Assembly (NCBI GenBank): GCA_034432795.1
Contig: DAOUBF010000015.1
Coordinates: 4,503-68,502 of the forward strand
Direction of reading: 5' to 3'
Origin: DAOUBF01 sp034432795
GTDB taxonomy: Bacteria > Chloroflexota > Anaerolineae > DSLN01
Length of the DNA: 64,000 bases
Below are positions 1-8,570 of the stretch, one piece after another; the first letter of the stretch is position 1, and the number at the start of each line of letters is the position of its first letter. The position numbers and the translations under genes are program-made. The notes beneath the pieces are model-generated. The model was not told the DNA's origin and made no database searches. It was given only the letters and a program-made list of their open reading frames with translations.

Positions 1-1737
1 TCGGCGCTTATCGCCTGGGCGGTGGGCGAAGTGAACCGGGCCAGGATCATGCTGCTCGTCTCCGCAGCCAGCGTGGAGCAGATCGGGAGCGCTTTCGTCC
101 CCCTTTCCGATGATGTCGCCCTGCGCGCTTTCGGCCAGGTCGCTGCCGAGGCCACACAGGGCCAGGTGATAGCCGGTACACCGCTGCCTGTGGTCATCCA
201 GAGCACCGCGAAGGAGTTTGCCTTTGACGAGGCGGCCATGACCTACCGCTATGTCACCGACAGCGGCGGGCAACCCCGCACGGTCTGGCTGAGCACGCCC
301 TCTGCCCTGGCGCAACGGCTGCGCTGGGCCGGGGTGTATGCCTTGCGCGGTGTGGCGCTGCGCGACTTGCTGCGCCAGCCGGGGGCGTCTGAGCGCGTGG
401 CGGCGGTGGCGACGCTGTTGAAGAGCGCGCAGATGCCTGGCGCACAGGCCCCCGCTGTCGTCTGGACGATCCGCGACCCCTCTGGCCGTGTCATTACGCA
501 GACCACCACGCTGGACCAGACGCGCCTGGAGGTGGTCGCCGAGTTGCCCGGCGTGTATAGCATTGAGGCCTCGGTGGGCGATGCCCCGCTGGGTCATGTC
601 AGCGTTGAGGTCGCGGCCCAACCGACGGCCACACCCCAGGCGACGGCCACGCCGACGGGCACGGCGACCTATACGCCCTCGCCCACGAACACGCCCCGGC
701 CCACGAACACACCTGGCCCCTCGCCCACGCCCGGCCCCACGAACACGCCCGGCCCGACTCAAGCTGCCCCTCCGCCCCCGCCTCCCAGCGGCGGCGGTGC
801 CTTTCAGCTTGGCGGGCACGTGGATAGCTTCGCTTACCCGGATCAGATGAGATACGCCGGGATGTGGTGGGTAAAGCGCCAGGTGCGTTACCGCCTGGGG
901 GACGATCCCAGCAACGTGGCCTGGATGATCGATCAGGCGCATAACCTAGGCTTCAAAATCCTGCTGGGCATTGTGGGCCACGCTGACCAGATGGGCGCCT
1001 CTGATTACTTTGACCAGTACGCCAGCTATGTCGCCGGGGTGGCCGCGCGCGGCGCCGACGCTATTGAGGTCTGGAACGAAATGAACCTGGACCGCGAGTG
1101 GCCCAACGGGCAGATCAACCCGGCCAGCTATGTGGAGTTGCTGCGCCGGGCCTATACGGCCATTAAGAACGCCAACCCCGGCACGCTGGTGATCAGCGGC
1201 GCGCTCTCCCCCACCGGCTACTTTGGCGGCTGCTTCCCGCATGGCTGCGATGACGCCCCTTATCTCGCCGGTATGGTGGCGGCGGGCTTCACCCGCTACG
1301 CGGATTGCGTGGGCATTCACTACAATGAGGGTATCCTGCCGCCCGATGCTACCAGCGGCGACCCGCGAGGGAACAGTTCGTTCTACACCCGCTATTACTG
1401 GGGGATGGTCAACACCTACTGGAACATCATCGGCGGTGCGCGCCGCCTGTGCTTCACCGAACTGGGCTACCTCACCGATGAGGGCTACGACCCGCCGCTG
1501 GAGGTGATCGCGCCAGGCTTTGCCTGGGCGCGGGATGTCACCGTGCAGCAGCAGGCGGAGTGGCTGGCGCGGGCGGCGCAGTTGTCGCGGGACAGCGGCA
1601 AAGTGCGTATCATGATCATCTGGAACGTGGACTTCACCTACTACGGCAGCGACCCCATGGCCGGCTATGCTATCTTCCGCCCTGGCGGCGGGTGCCCGGC
1701 CTGCGAAACGCTGCATAATGTCCTGGGAGGGCGTTAG
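1..1737 (+). CDS. Secreted multidomain glycoside hydrolase, 5'-truncated
   Basis: The frame is open from the window edge, so the true start lies upstream; GTG at 22 is only the first possible start inside. The first ~110 residues resemble the end of a GH18/YaaH-type barrel (strand TYRYVTDSGGQPRTVWLS followed by the YALRGVAL end strand). A beta-rich, Ig-like stretch follows, then a Thr/Pro linker of TPT and NTPGP repeats (about residues 200-260). The last ~300 residues look like a clan GH-A (beta/alpha)8 glycosidase: IEVWNEMN would carry the acid/base Glu and CFTELGY the nucleophile Glu. The product is probably exported and acts on an extracellular polysaccharide, but the substrate cannot be read. 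The downstream transporter overlaps the 3' end. Confidence 0.7.
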   Translation, partial: SALIAWAVGEVNRARIMLLVSAASVEQIGSAFVPLSDDVALRAFGQVAAEATQGQVIAGTPLPVVIQSTAKEFAFDEAAMTYRYVTDSGGQPRTVWLSTPSALAQRLRWAGVYALRGVALRDLLRQPGASERVAAVATLLKSAQMPGAQAPAVVWTIRDPSGRVITQTTTLDQTRLEVVAELPGVYSIEASVGDAPLGHVSVEVAAQPTATPQATATPTGTATYTPSPTNTPRPTNTPGPSPTPGPTNTPGPTQAAPPPPPPSGGGAFQLGGHVDSFAYPDQMRYAGMWWVKRQVRYRLGDDPSNVAWMIDQAHNLGFKILLGIVGHADQMGASDYFDQYASYVAGVAARGADAIEVWNEMNLDREWPNGQINPASYVELLRRAYTAIKNANPGTLVISGALSPTGYFGGCFPHGCDDAPYLAGMVAAGFTRYADCVGIHYNEGILPPDATSGDPRGNSSFYTRYYWGMVNTYWNIIGGARRLCFTELGYLTDEGYDPPLEVIAPGFAWARDVTVQQQAEWLARAAQLSRDSGKVRIMIIWNVDFTYYGSDPMAGYAIFRPGGGCPACETLHNVLGGR

Positions 1738-2968
1738 CCTGGAAGGACGACAGACGACAAAGGAGGGACGACGGGGGACGGATGATGGATTTGCCTCCGT
1801 CCCCCATCGTCCGTCCCTCGTCCCCTGGTGGTCGCTGGCGCTGAGCCATGCGGCAGTAGGGATGTATCTGACCGCCCGCCTGGGCTTCTACCCCGCGCTG
1901 AGCGCGGCGTTCCACCTGAACTATCAGCAACTCGGCCTGATCACCACCGTCACCACGCTGGTGGCCTCGCTGGGGCAGCCGGCCTTCGGCGCCCTGGGTG
2001 ACCGCTTGGGGCCGCGCCTGCTGCTCCCCTGGGGACTGGCCCTGCTGGGCCTGGGCACCGGGCTGATCGGCCTGATGCCGGGCTACCCCGCTGTTGTGGG
2101 GCTGGCCGGGGTGAGCGTCCTGGGCGTGGCCGCCTTCTGGCCAATTGGCGCGGCTGTCGTCACCGCCATTGCGCCCCCGGCGCAGCGCGGCACGGCCTTC
2201 GCCATTTTCCAGGCCAGCGGCAGCCTGGGCGCGGTCATCGGGCCGCTTGTGGCCAATGATGTGCTCGCGGTGGCCGGGCTGCGGGGCACGGTGTTGCTGA
2301 TCCCCATTGGCCTGGCTGCGGCCCTGCTCTTGTGGAGTACATTGTGCCCTGCGGTCATCCATGCTGAGGGCCTTCCTAATGGCCTGCCCGTGCGCCGCTC
2401 GCTTCTCGCCGGCCTGGGTCTCCCGCTTCTCATCATGGTCGCCGCCGCGCTCGTGTTGACCTGCTACAATTCGTATCTCACTGTGCTGGAGACAGGGCGG
2501 GGAGTGCCTCAGGAGGTCGCCAACCGGGAACTGTCGTTGCTGTTCGTTGCCGGTGTGCTGGGGCCGTTTCTGGCCGGGCCGCTCTCCGATCGCCTGGGGC
2601 GTTCGCCGATCATTGCGGCCTGTCTGGCCGGGAGCGTGGGGACGCACCTGGCCTTTCTCTTCGCTCCCCTCCCCTGGCGTCTGTTGGCGCTGGCCTTGAC
2701 CGGGATGCTCCTGCCTGGCGCGGCCACCCTGGCGGTGCTCCTGGCGCAAGAGATGCGGCCAGAGGCGCGGGCCACCGCCGCCGGGGTGGTGCAGGGGCTG
2801 GGCTACACCGGGGCCGCGCTGGGTACCTGGCTGGTCGGCGCCCTGGCCGATGCCTGGGGGCCTGTCTCCGCGCTGTCCACGCTGGCGCCGGTGGCCGCTT
2901 CCGGCGCACTCATGGCGCTGGCGCTACGCTCGTTCCCCCTTCTCCGCAGTTCTGGTAGAGGGGGGTGA
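1718..2968 (+). CDS. MFS transporter
   Basis: About 416 residues with the 12 hydrophobic segments of a major facilitator superfamily permease. The GDRLGPR loop after TM2 and the SDRLGRS loop in the second half are the paired MFS motif-A sequences. This is a single-component secondary transporter of the cytoplasmic membrane; the substrate is unknown. TM1 begins at WWSLALSHAAVG. The ~38 residues before it are encoded by a palindromic intergenic repeat (1741-1826), so the start at ATG 1718, which overlaps the preceding gene by 20 bp, is the least certain part. Confidence 0.8.
   Translation: MSWEGVSLEGRQTTKEGRRGTDDGFASVPHRPSLVPWWSLALSHAAVGMYLTARLGFYPALSAAFHLNYQQLGLITTVTTLVASLGQPAFGALGDRLGPRLLLPWGLALLGLGTGLIGLMPGYPAVVGLAGVSVLGVAAFWPIGAAVVTAIAPPAQRGTAFAIFQASGSLGAVIGPLVANDVLAVAGLRGTVLLIPIGLAAALLLWSTLCPAVIHAEGLPNGLPVRRSLLAGLGLPLLIMVAAALVLTCYNSYLTVLETGRGVPQEVANRELSLLFVAGVLGPFLAGPLSDRLGRSPIIAACLAGSVGTHLAFLFAPLPWRLLALALTGMLLPGAATLAVLLAQEMRPEARATAAGVVQGLGYTGAALGTWLVGALADAWGPVSALSTLAPVAASGALMALALRSFPLLRSSGRGG
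1741..1826. repeat. GGACGGA-type palindromic repeat (family C)
   Basis: Arms GGGGGACGGA (1773-1782) and TCCGTCCCCC (1796-1805) form a hairpin flanked by further GGACGA/TCGTCC repeats. Related copies occur at 4366-4440, 14665-14753, 41150-41190 and 43764-43795. This copy is read through as the N-terminus of the MFS protein. Confidence 0.6.
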
Positions 2969-2969
2969 T

Positions 2970-3058
2970 TCTACCCCCCACCCCAACCCTCCCCCGCAAG
3001 GGGGGAGAAGGTAGGGCTGAGTCCCTCCCCTTGGATGGGGGAGGGCAAGGGAGGGGGG
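2970..3058. repeat. CCCTCCCCC/GGGGGAGGG hairpin repeat (family B)
   Basis: Pyrimidine-rich CCCTCCCCCGCAAGGGGGGAG hairpin followed by a second CCCTCCCC...GGGGGAGGG hairpin. It lies between the convergent MFS gene and glcF and could end transcription from both sides, although it has no T-run. Similar copies recur at many gene junctions in the window. Confidence 0.6.
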
Positions 3059-3088
3059 TGGCTTGTAACATCCCTCGCTCGCTGAAGC

Positions 3089-4363
3089 TCAGGCGGTCAG
3101 CGGCGCCTGCCGGTAGGCCCGGTCCAGGACCTCCAGCGTGTGCAGCACCGGGAGCGGCTGGCCTAACCGCTCCAGGTGCGCCCGGACCTGCACCATGCAG
3201 CCGATGTTGCCCATCGCCACCGCCGCCGCGCCTGTGCCCACGATGTTCCTGGCTTTGCGCTGGCCCAGCGCGGCGGCGATCTCCGGCTGCTCCAGGTTAT
3301 ACACGCCCGCCGAGCCACAGCACAGTTCGCTTTCGGGGATGTCCACCACCACCAGGTTGGGGATCTGTCGCAGGAGTTGGCGCGGGGGCAGGGCGGCGCC
3401 TTGCGCGTGGGCCAGGTGGCAGGCATCGTGGTAAGCCAGGTGAACCGGCTGTGGCAGCGGCGGGGGTGGGTTGAGGCCCAGGTCGGCCAGGAATTCGCTC
3501 ACATCGCGCACGCGGCGGGCAAAGGCGCGCGCCTGATCCTCTTCGGCCTGGCCTTTGAACAGCAGGCCATACTCCTTCATGGCCGAGCCGCAGCCCGCCG
3601 TGTTCGTGAGAATGGCGTCCACGCCATCCAGCGGGAAGGCGCGCAGATTGCGGCGGGCCAGGGCGCGGGCCACATCGGCCTCGCCGGTGTGCATCATCAG
3701 CGCGCCGCAGCAGCCCTGCCCGTCGGGGATGACCACCTCCACGCCGTTTTTGGCCAACACGCGCAGCGTGGCCCAGTTGATCTCCGGCGCCAGGGCCTGC
3801 TGCACGCACCCGGCCAGCAGGGCTACCCGTGCCCGGCGCTGGCCCTCCGCCGGAAATACGCGCGGCAGGGGGTGGGATTCCGGCAATGCCTCAGGCAGCA
3901 GGGCCAGCATGGCGGCCAGTGGCGCGGGCAGCCGTGCGCTCAAGGGGCGGGCCAGCTTCCCGGCGCGCGCCGCCAGCCGGAAGCGGGCGGGATGGGGCAA
4001 TGTCTGGCGCACCAATACACGGGCCAGCCTCTCCGACAGAGGACGCGCCCGCTGCCGTTCGGCCAGCGCCCGGTAGGGGGTGAGCAATTCGCCATAACGC
4101 ACGCCCGAAGGGCAGGCCGTCACGCAGGCCATGCACCCCAGACAGCGGTCTATATAAGGCAGGGTGTCCGCCACCGTGATCGTGCCCTCCAGGGCGGACT
4201 TCATCAGGAAGATGCGGCCACGGGGCGAATCCATCTCTTCGCCCAGGGTGAGGTAGGTGGGGCAGGTGGGCAGACAGAAGCCGCAGTGCACGCACGTCTC
4301 CACTGCGCGCGCCATCTCCACGCCTGCCGGCCCAATCGCTTCAATCGGAATCGTGTGCTGCAT
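3089..4363 (-). CDS. glcF: Glycolate oxidase iron-sulfur subunit GlcF
   Basis: Electron-transfer subunit of glycolate dehydrogenase, which oxidises glycolate to glyoxylate at the membrane. The N-terminus has two 4Fe-4S ferredoxin motifs, CVHCGFCLPTC and CLGCMACVTAC. Two CCG (cysteine-rich) domains follow, with GQGCCGALM and ESELCCGSAG. ATG 4363 (MQHTIPIEAIG) is preferred because the 39 residues upstream in frame are encoded by a repeat and the ferredoxin motif follows at the usual distance. It overlaps the end of glcE by 23 bp, so the two are translationally linked. It is the last gene of glcDEF. Confidence 0.9.
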   Translation of the reverse strand: MQHTIPIEAIGPAGVEMARAVETCVHCGFCLPTCPTYLTLGEEMDSPRGRIFLMKSALEGTITVADTLPYIDRCLGCMACVTACPSGVRYGELLTPYRALAERQRARPLSERLARVLVRQTLPHPARFRLAARAGKLARPLSARLPAPLAAMLALLPEALPESHPLPRVFPAEGQRRARVALLAGCVQQALAPEINWATLRVLAKNGVEVVIPDGQGCCGALMMHTGEADVARALARRNLRAFPLDGVDAILTNTAGCGSAMKEYGLLFKGQAEEDQARAFARRVRDVSEFLADLGLNPPPPLPQPVHLAYHDACHLAHAQGAALPPRQLLRQIPNLVVVDIPESELCCGSAGVYNLEQPEIAAALGQRKARNIVGTGAAAVAMGNIGCMVQVRAHLERLGQPLPVLHTLEVLDRAYRQAPLTA

Positions 4364-5492
4364 CGGAATGACGGAGAATGGGGGACGGAGGACCAAGGGC
4401 GGAGGTGGCCATCTTCCGTCCTTCGTCCTCCATCCAGAAGCGGTGATGGGGATCGAGCACAGCCTTGACCCGCCGTTCAAAGGATTCGCCCAGGCGCACG
4501 CCCAGACGGGCCTGGCCCGGCGGGCCGAACACAGTAAGGCCGGACAGCCCCAGCTCCATAAGAGGGGCGTGCAGCGTCACAGGCGGTTCGGGCAGGGCCA
4601 GCCAGGCCACATTGCCGCCGCTGGAATAGCGGCGCAGGGGGGCTTTCCCGGCCAGGGCGCTCTCCAGTTCCACAATGCGCCTGGGCGTCAGGGGGACTTT
4701 GACCAGCGCCCAGCCGGGGGGCACCCAGGCGAACTCGCGGGCGTCGCGCCATAGGGCGGCCTCCTCCGTGCCCTGCACGATGTCGCCTCCGCCCAGCAGA
4801 GCGCGCACCCGTTCGGCGCGGGCAGGCAGGGCAGCGGCCAGCCCGCCGATGCGTACCTGGAGGGTGGCCGCGCCATCACCGGACAGGAGGTCAAGTGCGT
4901 CAATGTCCATCCTGGCGGTGTACAGGCGGTACAGCGAGGCGACCGCCTCGGCCAGCGTGGCGCAGTGCAGGCTCACCGTGAGGTAGGCCGGGGGTTGCGG
5001 GAAGACCTTGAAGGTGAGTTCAACCAGCACGCCCAGTTGGCCCAGGCTGCCCACCATCATCTTGGGGAAATCAAAGCCCGCGGCGTTCTTCACCACCTTG
5101 CCACCGCCGCGAATGACCTCGCCGTGGCCGTCCACGAAGCGCACGCCCAGGATAAAATCGCGCACGCCGCCGTAGCGGTAGCGCCCCGGCCCGCTCAGCC
5201 CGGCGGCCACCGTGCCGCCCAGCGTGGCGCCTTTTTCCACCAGCGGCGGGTCAAAGGGCAGGTACTGCCCGTGCTCGCGCAACAGAGCCTGCACCTCGGC
5301 CAGGCGCGTCCCGGCCAGCGCGGTGAAAGTGAACTCACCCGGATCGTATTCCAATACGCCCGCCAGGCCCGACACGTCCAGCGAGGCCATGCCCTCGGTG
5401 GGCGTGGACAGGCCGGGTTTGCTGCCACCGCCGCGCGGCAGGAGCTGTGCGCCTTCCCGAACGGCGCTGCGGATGTCTTCAATCGTGGTCAT
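4341..5492 (-). CDS. glcE: Glycolate oxidase FAD-binding subunit GlcE
   Basis: FAD-binding subunit of the three-part glycolate oxidase. The PCMH-type FAD domain shows LLPRGGGSKPGL near residue 20, then GATLGGTVAAG and YGGVRDFILG, and GGGKVVKNAAGFDFPKMM. The normal protein appears to end near the DPHHRF motif. The remaining ~28 residues are encoded by a family C repeat, which also supplies the stop codon. It starts 15 bp after glcD. A FAD subunit followed by a shorter FAD subunit and an Fe-S subunit is diagnostic of glcDEF. Confidence 0.88.
   Translation of the reverse strand: MTTIEDIRSAVREGAQLLPRGGGSKPGLSTPTEGMASLDVSGLAGVLEYDPGEFTFTALAGTRLAEVQALLREHGQYLPFDPPLVEKGATLGGTVAAGLSGPGRYRYGGVRDFILGVRFVDGHGEVIRGGGKVVKNAAGFDFPKMMVGSLGQLGVLVELTFKVFPQPPAYLTVSLHCATLAEAVASLYRLYTARMDIDALDLLSGDGAATLQVRIGGLAAALPARAERVRALLGGGDIVQGTEEAALWRDAREFAWVPPGWALVKVPLTPRRIVELESALAGKAPLRRYSSGGNVAWLALPEPPVTLHAPLMELGLSGLTVFGPPGQARLGVRLGESFERRVKAVLDPHHRFWMEDEGRKMATSALGPPSPILRHSDAAHDSD
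4366..4440. repeat. GGACGGAGGAC-type repeat at the glcE/glcF junction (family C)
   Basis: Inverted GGGGGACGGAGGACCAAGGG and CCGTCCTTCGTCCTCC stretches. On the minus strand the copy encodes the tail of GlcE and lies directly upstream of the glcF start codon. Confidence 0.6.
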
Positions 5493-5507
5493 ATGGGAGG
5501 CCTGAAC

Positions 5508-6956
5508 TCATTCGCGCGAGATGACGCCCGCACGTTCTAGCGGATGCAGGCCGATGGCGCGCAAGGCCGGGGCATCGCCACCGGGGAACATCTTACCCCG
5601 ATTGGCGACCTGGGCCGGGTCCATCGCGCAGCGCAGCCGCCACATGGCCTCCACATCGGCCTCGGTGAACATCTCCGGCAGGTAGTCGCGCTTCTCCATG
5701 CCCACCCCGTGCTCGCCGGTGATGGAGCCGCCCAACCGGATGCAGATGCGCAGGATCTCACCCGCCAGGGCCTCGGCCTGCTCGTATGCGCCTGGCTCGC
5801 GGCCATTGTAGAGGATCAACGGGTGCAGGTTGCCGTCGCCGGCGTGGAACACGTTGGCCACGCGAATGCCATAGGCCGCGCTCAGGCGCTCAATCTCGGC
5901 CAGCACCTCCCCCAGGCGACTGCGCGGCACGACACCGTCCTGGACGATGAAGTCGGGGCTGAGGCGGCCCACTGCCGAGAACGCGCTCTTGCGCCCCTTC
6001 CAGATGCGCTGGCGGTCGGCCTCGTCCTGGGCCACACGCACGGCGTAGGCGGCGGAGTTTTGGATGACCTGGGAGAGGCGTTTATATTCCTCCTCCACCT
6101 GCTCGGCATCGCCTTCCAGTTCCACGATGAGTATGGCCTCGGCCCCCTCCGGGTAATTGGGGTGCACGGCGGCCTCTACGGCCTGGATCGCCAGCCGGTC
6201 CATCATCTCAATCGCCCCCGGCAGCAGGCCGGAAGCCACGATGCTGGCCACCGCGTGACCCGCAGCCTCCAGGCTGTGGTAGGCGGCCAACACCGTGCGA
6301 TAGGTCTCTGGCCGGGGCAGCAGGCGCAGGGTGATCTCCAGAGCGATCCCAAACAGGCCCTCCGATCCGACGAACAACCCCACCCAATCCGGCCCGACTC
6401 CCTCGGTGCTCTCGCTGCCCAGGTGCACCACCTCGCCGTCAGGCAGGACAGCCTTGATCGCCAGGATGTGGTTGCTAGTCATGCCGTACTTCAGGCAGTG
6501 GGCGCCGCCGGAATTGAAGGCCACGTTCCCCCCAATTGTGCACACCTGCTGGCTGGCCGGATCGGGGGCGTAATACAGGCCGTAGGGCGCGGCGGCCTTG
6601 GACACGTCCAGGTTGATCACGCCCGGCTCCACCACCGCGATGCGTTCCTGCGGGTCAAGGCGCAGGATGTGGTTGAGGCGGTTCAGGGCGATGACGATCC
6701 CCTCTTTCACCGGCAGCGAGCCACCGGACAGGCTGGTGCCGCTGCCGCGCGCCACAAAGGGCACCTCGTGCTTATGGCACAGCCGCACGGTTTCAATAAC
6801 CTCTTCCTGAGTTTCGGGGATGACAACGGCCACCGGGCGGCTGCGATAGGCTGTCAGCCCATCGGATTCATAGGGGGTGAGTTCACCGGGCTGGCGGAGC
6901 AGCCGGTCGGGCGGGTAAAGCTGGGCCAGGGAGGCAAGCAACCCTTCTATGTTCAT
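5508..6956 (-). CDS. glcD: Glycolate oxidase subunit GlcD (FAD-linked)
   Basis: Catalytic FAD subunit, 482 residues, about the usual length. The N-terminal FAD_binding_4 domain contains RGSGTSLSGGSLPV, DPASQQVCTIGGNVA and NSGGAHCLKYG. The C-terminal FAD-oxidase domain ends with the conserved GEHGVGMEKRDYL near residue 420. The start ATG 6956 is preceded by GGGAGATTAGGGA, a plausible ribosome-binding site, and TATACT at 6977-6982 could be a -10 element. It is the first gene of glcDEF. A lactate-oxidising relative cannot be excluded, but the three-gene order favours glycolate. Confidence 0.9.
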   Translation of the reverse strand: MNIEGLLASLAQLYPPDRLLRQPGELTPYESDGLTAYRSRPVAVVIPETQEEVIETVRLCHKHEVPFVARGSGTSLSGGSLPVKEGIVIALNRLNHILRLDPQERIAVVEPGVINLDVSKAAAPYGLYYAPDPASQQVCTIGGNVAFNSGGAHCLKYGMTSNHILAIKAVLPDGEVVHLGSESTEGVGPDWVGLFVGSEGLFGIALEITLRLLPRPETYRTVLAAYHSLEAAGHAVASIVASGLLPGAIEMMDRLAIQAVEAAVHPNYPEGAEAILIVELEGDAEQVEEEYKRLSQVIQNSAAYAVRVAQDEADRQRIWKGRKSAFSAVGRLSPDFIVQDGVVPRSRLGEVLAEIERLSAAYGIRVANVFHAGDGNLHPLILYNGREPGAYEQAEALAGEILRICIRLGGSITGEHGVGMEKRDYLPEMFTEADVEAMWRLRCAMDPAQVANRGKMFPGGDAPALRAIGLHPLERAGVISRE

Positions 6957-7013
6957 TCCCTAATCTCCCTACTGGGAGTATAGCACAACTCCGAGTCCAG
7001 CGCGAATGGTGTT

Positions 7014-7112
7014 CACCCCCTCCCTGGTCCTCCCCCGCGAGGGGGGAGGGAAAGTTGCCCCCTCCTAATCGGGCTAAAGCCCGGTACTGGGTGGGGGAGA
7101 GCTGGGGTGGGG
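7014..7112. repeat. Family B hairpin with CGGGCTAAAGCCCGG core
   Basis: CTCCCCCGCGAGGGGGGAG hairpin followed by the palindrome CGGGCTAAAGCCCGGTACTGGG (7070-7091 with one extra base). The same GGGCTnnAGCCCGGTAC core recurs at 38370-38391 (inverted), 52196-52218 and 61567-61589. It separates glcD from thrC and encodes the last residues of ThrC. Confidence 0.6.
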
Positions 7113-8390
7113 GGATATTGCCGCCTTCTCTGTCCCCAGCGCGGCTCGCACCGCTGTCAGGTTCGGTTCAATGCGCCGGGCTTCTCCTGCCGCCTGCATG
7201 GCGCTGCGCACGTCCTTCAATCCATTGCCGGTCACCACCACCACCACGCGGTCCCCTGACCCGACCAGCCCTTCGCGCGCCGCTTTGACCAGCCCGGCGT
7301 AGCCGGTGGCGCCGGCAGGCTCGGCGAAGACCGCCGCCTGCCGCGCCAGGACGCGTATGGCGTCCAGGATCTCCTCGTCGGTCACGGTGATGAACGCGCC
7401 GCCTGTGCCCCGCACGGCCCGCAACGCCTTGATGCCGTCACGTGGGCGACCCACCGAAATGCTATCGGCCAGCGTCTGGGGGACGACAGGGTGGATGTCT
7501 TCGTCACCGCGCTGCCAGGCGGTGGCCAGGGCCGCGGCGCCTGCCGCCTGTACGCCAAACAGCCGGGGCATCCGCTCCAGCCAGCCTAGGGCTTCCAGGT
7601 CGCGCAGCCCCTTCCACAGCCCGCCGATGATGCAGCCATCGCCGACGGCGACGAAGATGGCATCCGGTGCGCGCCAGCCAAGTTGCTCCACGATCTCCAG
7701 GCTGGCGGTCTTCTTGCCTTCAGACATATAGGGGTTGTAGGCCGTGTTGCGGCAATACCAGCCGAATTCCCTGGAGGCCGCCAGGCACAGGTCAAACGCC
7801 TGGTCGTAGCTGCCTTTGACCAGGAGGACGGTGGCGCCGAAGATGAGCAATTGGGCCACTTTCGCCTGGGGAGCGGTCTCCGGCACGAAGATGACGGTCT
7901 TCAGCCCCACCGCCGCCGCCATCCCGGCCAACGCCGCCGCGGCGTTGCCGGAACTGGCCGTCGTCACCACATCACGCCCGCCCTCCAGCGCCTTGAGGAC
8001 GGCGACCGCACTGGCCCGGTCCTTGAACGAGGCGGTGGGGTTGCGTCCATCGTCCTTGAGGTAGAGTTCGCGCAGCCCCAGTTCACCCGCCAGTCGGTCC
8101 GCCCGGTAGAGCGGGGTCCCGCCCACCGACGCCAGGGGGGAGGAGGCGATAGAAACCGGGTTTCTAATGGGGAGCAGTGGCGCATAGCGCCACATGGAGG
8201 GGTCCGGGTTGTTCGCCAGCTTCTCGCGGGTGAAATCGCGCCTGAGCGCATTGTAGTCGTAGAGGACGTCCAGGATGCCTTCATCGCCGTGCCTGGGGCA
8301 GACATACTCCACCTCTGTGGGCGCGTATTCCGCGCCGCAGAGGACACAGCGGAGTCCGATAACATATGTCCTCTGAGTTGCTGGCGCCAT
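7074..8390 (-). CDS. thrC: Threonine synthase
   Basis: PLP enzyme converting O-phosphohomoserine to threonine. The N-terminus has a zinc-ribbon-like segment (CVLCGAEY ... CPRHGD), seen in a subset of threonine synthases. The PLP lysine lies in NPTASFKDRAS (about residue 125) and the phosphate-binding loop in TTASSGNAAAALAG. The start ATG 8390 has a strong GGAGG site just upstream. The final residues (AAISPHPSSPPPSTGL) come from the adjoining repeat, so the tail is probably extended. Monocistronic by spacing. Confidence 0.9.
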   Translation of the reverse strand: MAPATQRTYVIGLRCVLCGAEYAPTEVEYVCPRHGDEGILDVLYDYNALRRDFTREKLANNPDPSMWRYAPLLPIRNPVSIASSPLASVGGTPLYRADRLAGELGLRELYLKDDGRNPTASFKDRASAVAVLKALEGGRDVVTTASSGNAAAALAGMAAAVGLKTVIFVPETAPQAKVAQLLIFGATVLLVKGSYDQAFDLCLAASREFGWYCRNTAYNPYMSEGKKTASLEIVEQLGWRAPDAIFVAVGDGCIIGGLWKGLRDLEALGWLERMPRLFGVQAAGAAALATAWQRGDEDIHPVVPQTLADSISVGRPRDGIKALRAVRGTGGAFITVTDEEILDAIRVLARQAAVFAEPAGATGYAGLVKAAREGLVGSGDRVVVVVTGNGLKDVRSAMQAAGEARRIEPNLTAVRAALGTEKAAISPHPSSPPPSTGL

Positions 8391-8430
8391 AATTTCCTCC
8401 GTACCCCCTTACGCCCTGGCAGTCTGCTAA

Positions 8431-8562
<132 letters not shown>

Positions 8563-8570
<8 letters not shown>

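Noticed and set aside
3176..6983. Long + strand frames (430 and 479 codons) opposite glcF and glcD
   Set aside because: They are antisense to strongly conserved glycolate oxidase genes and have no motifs.
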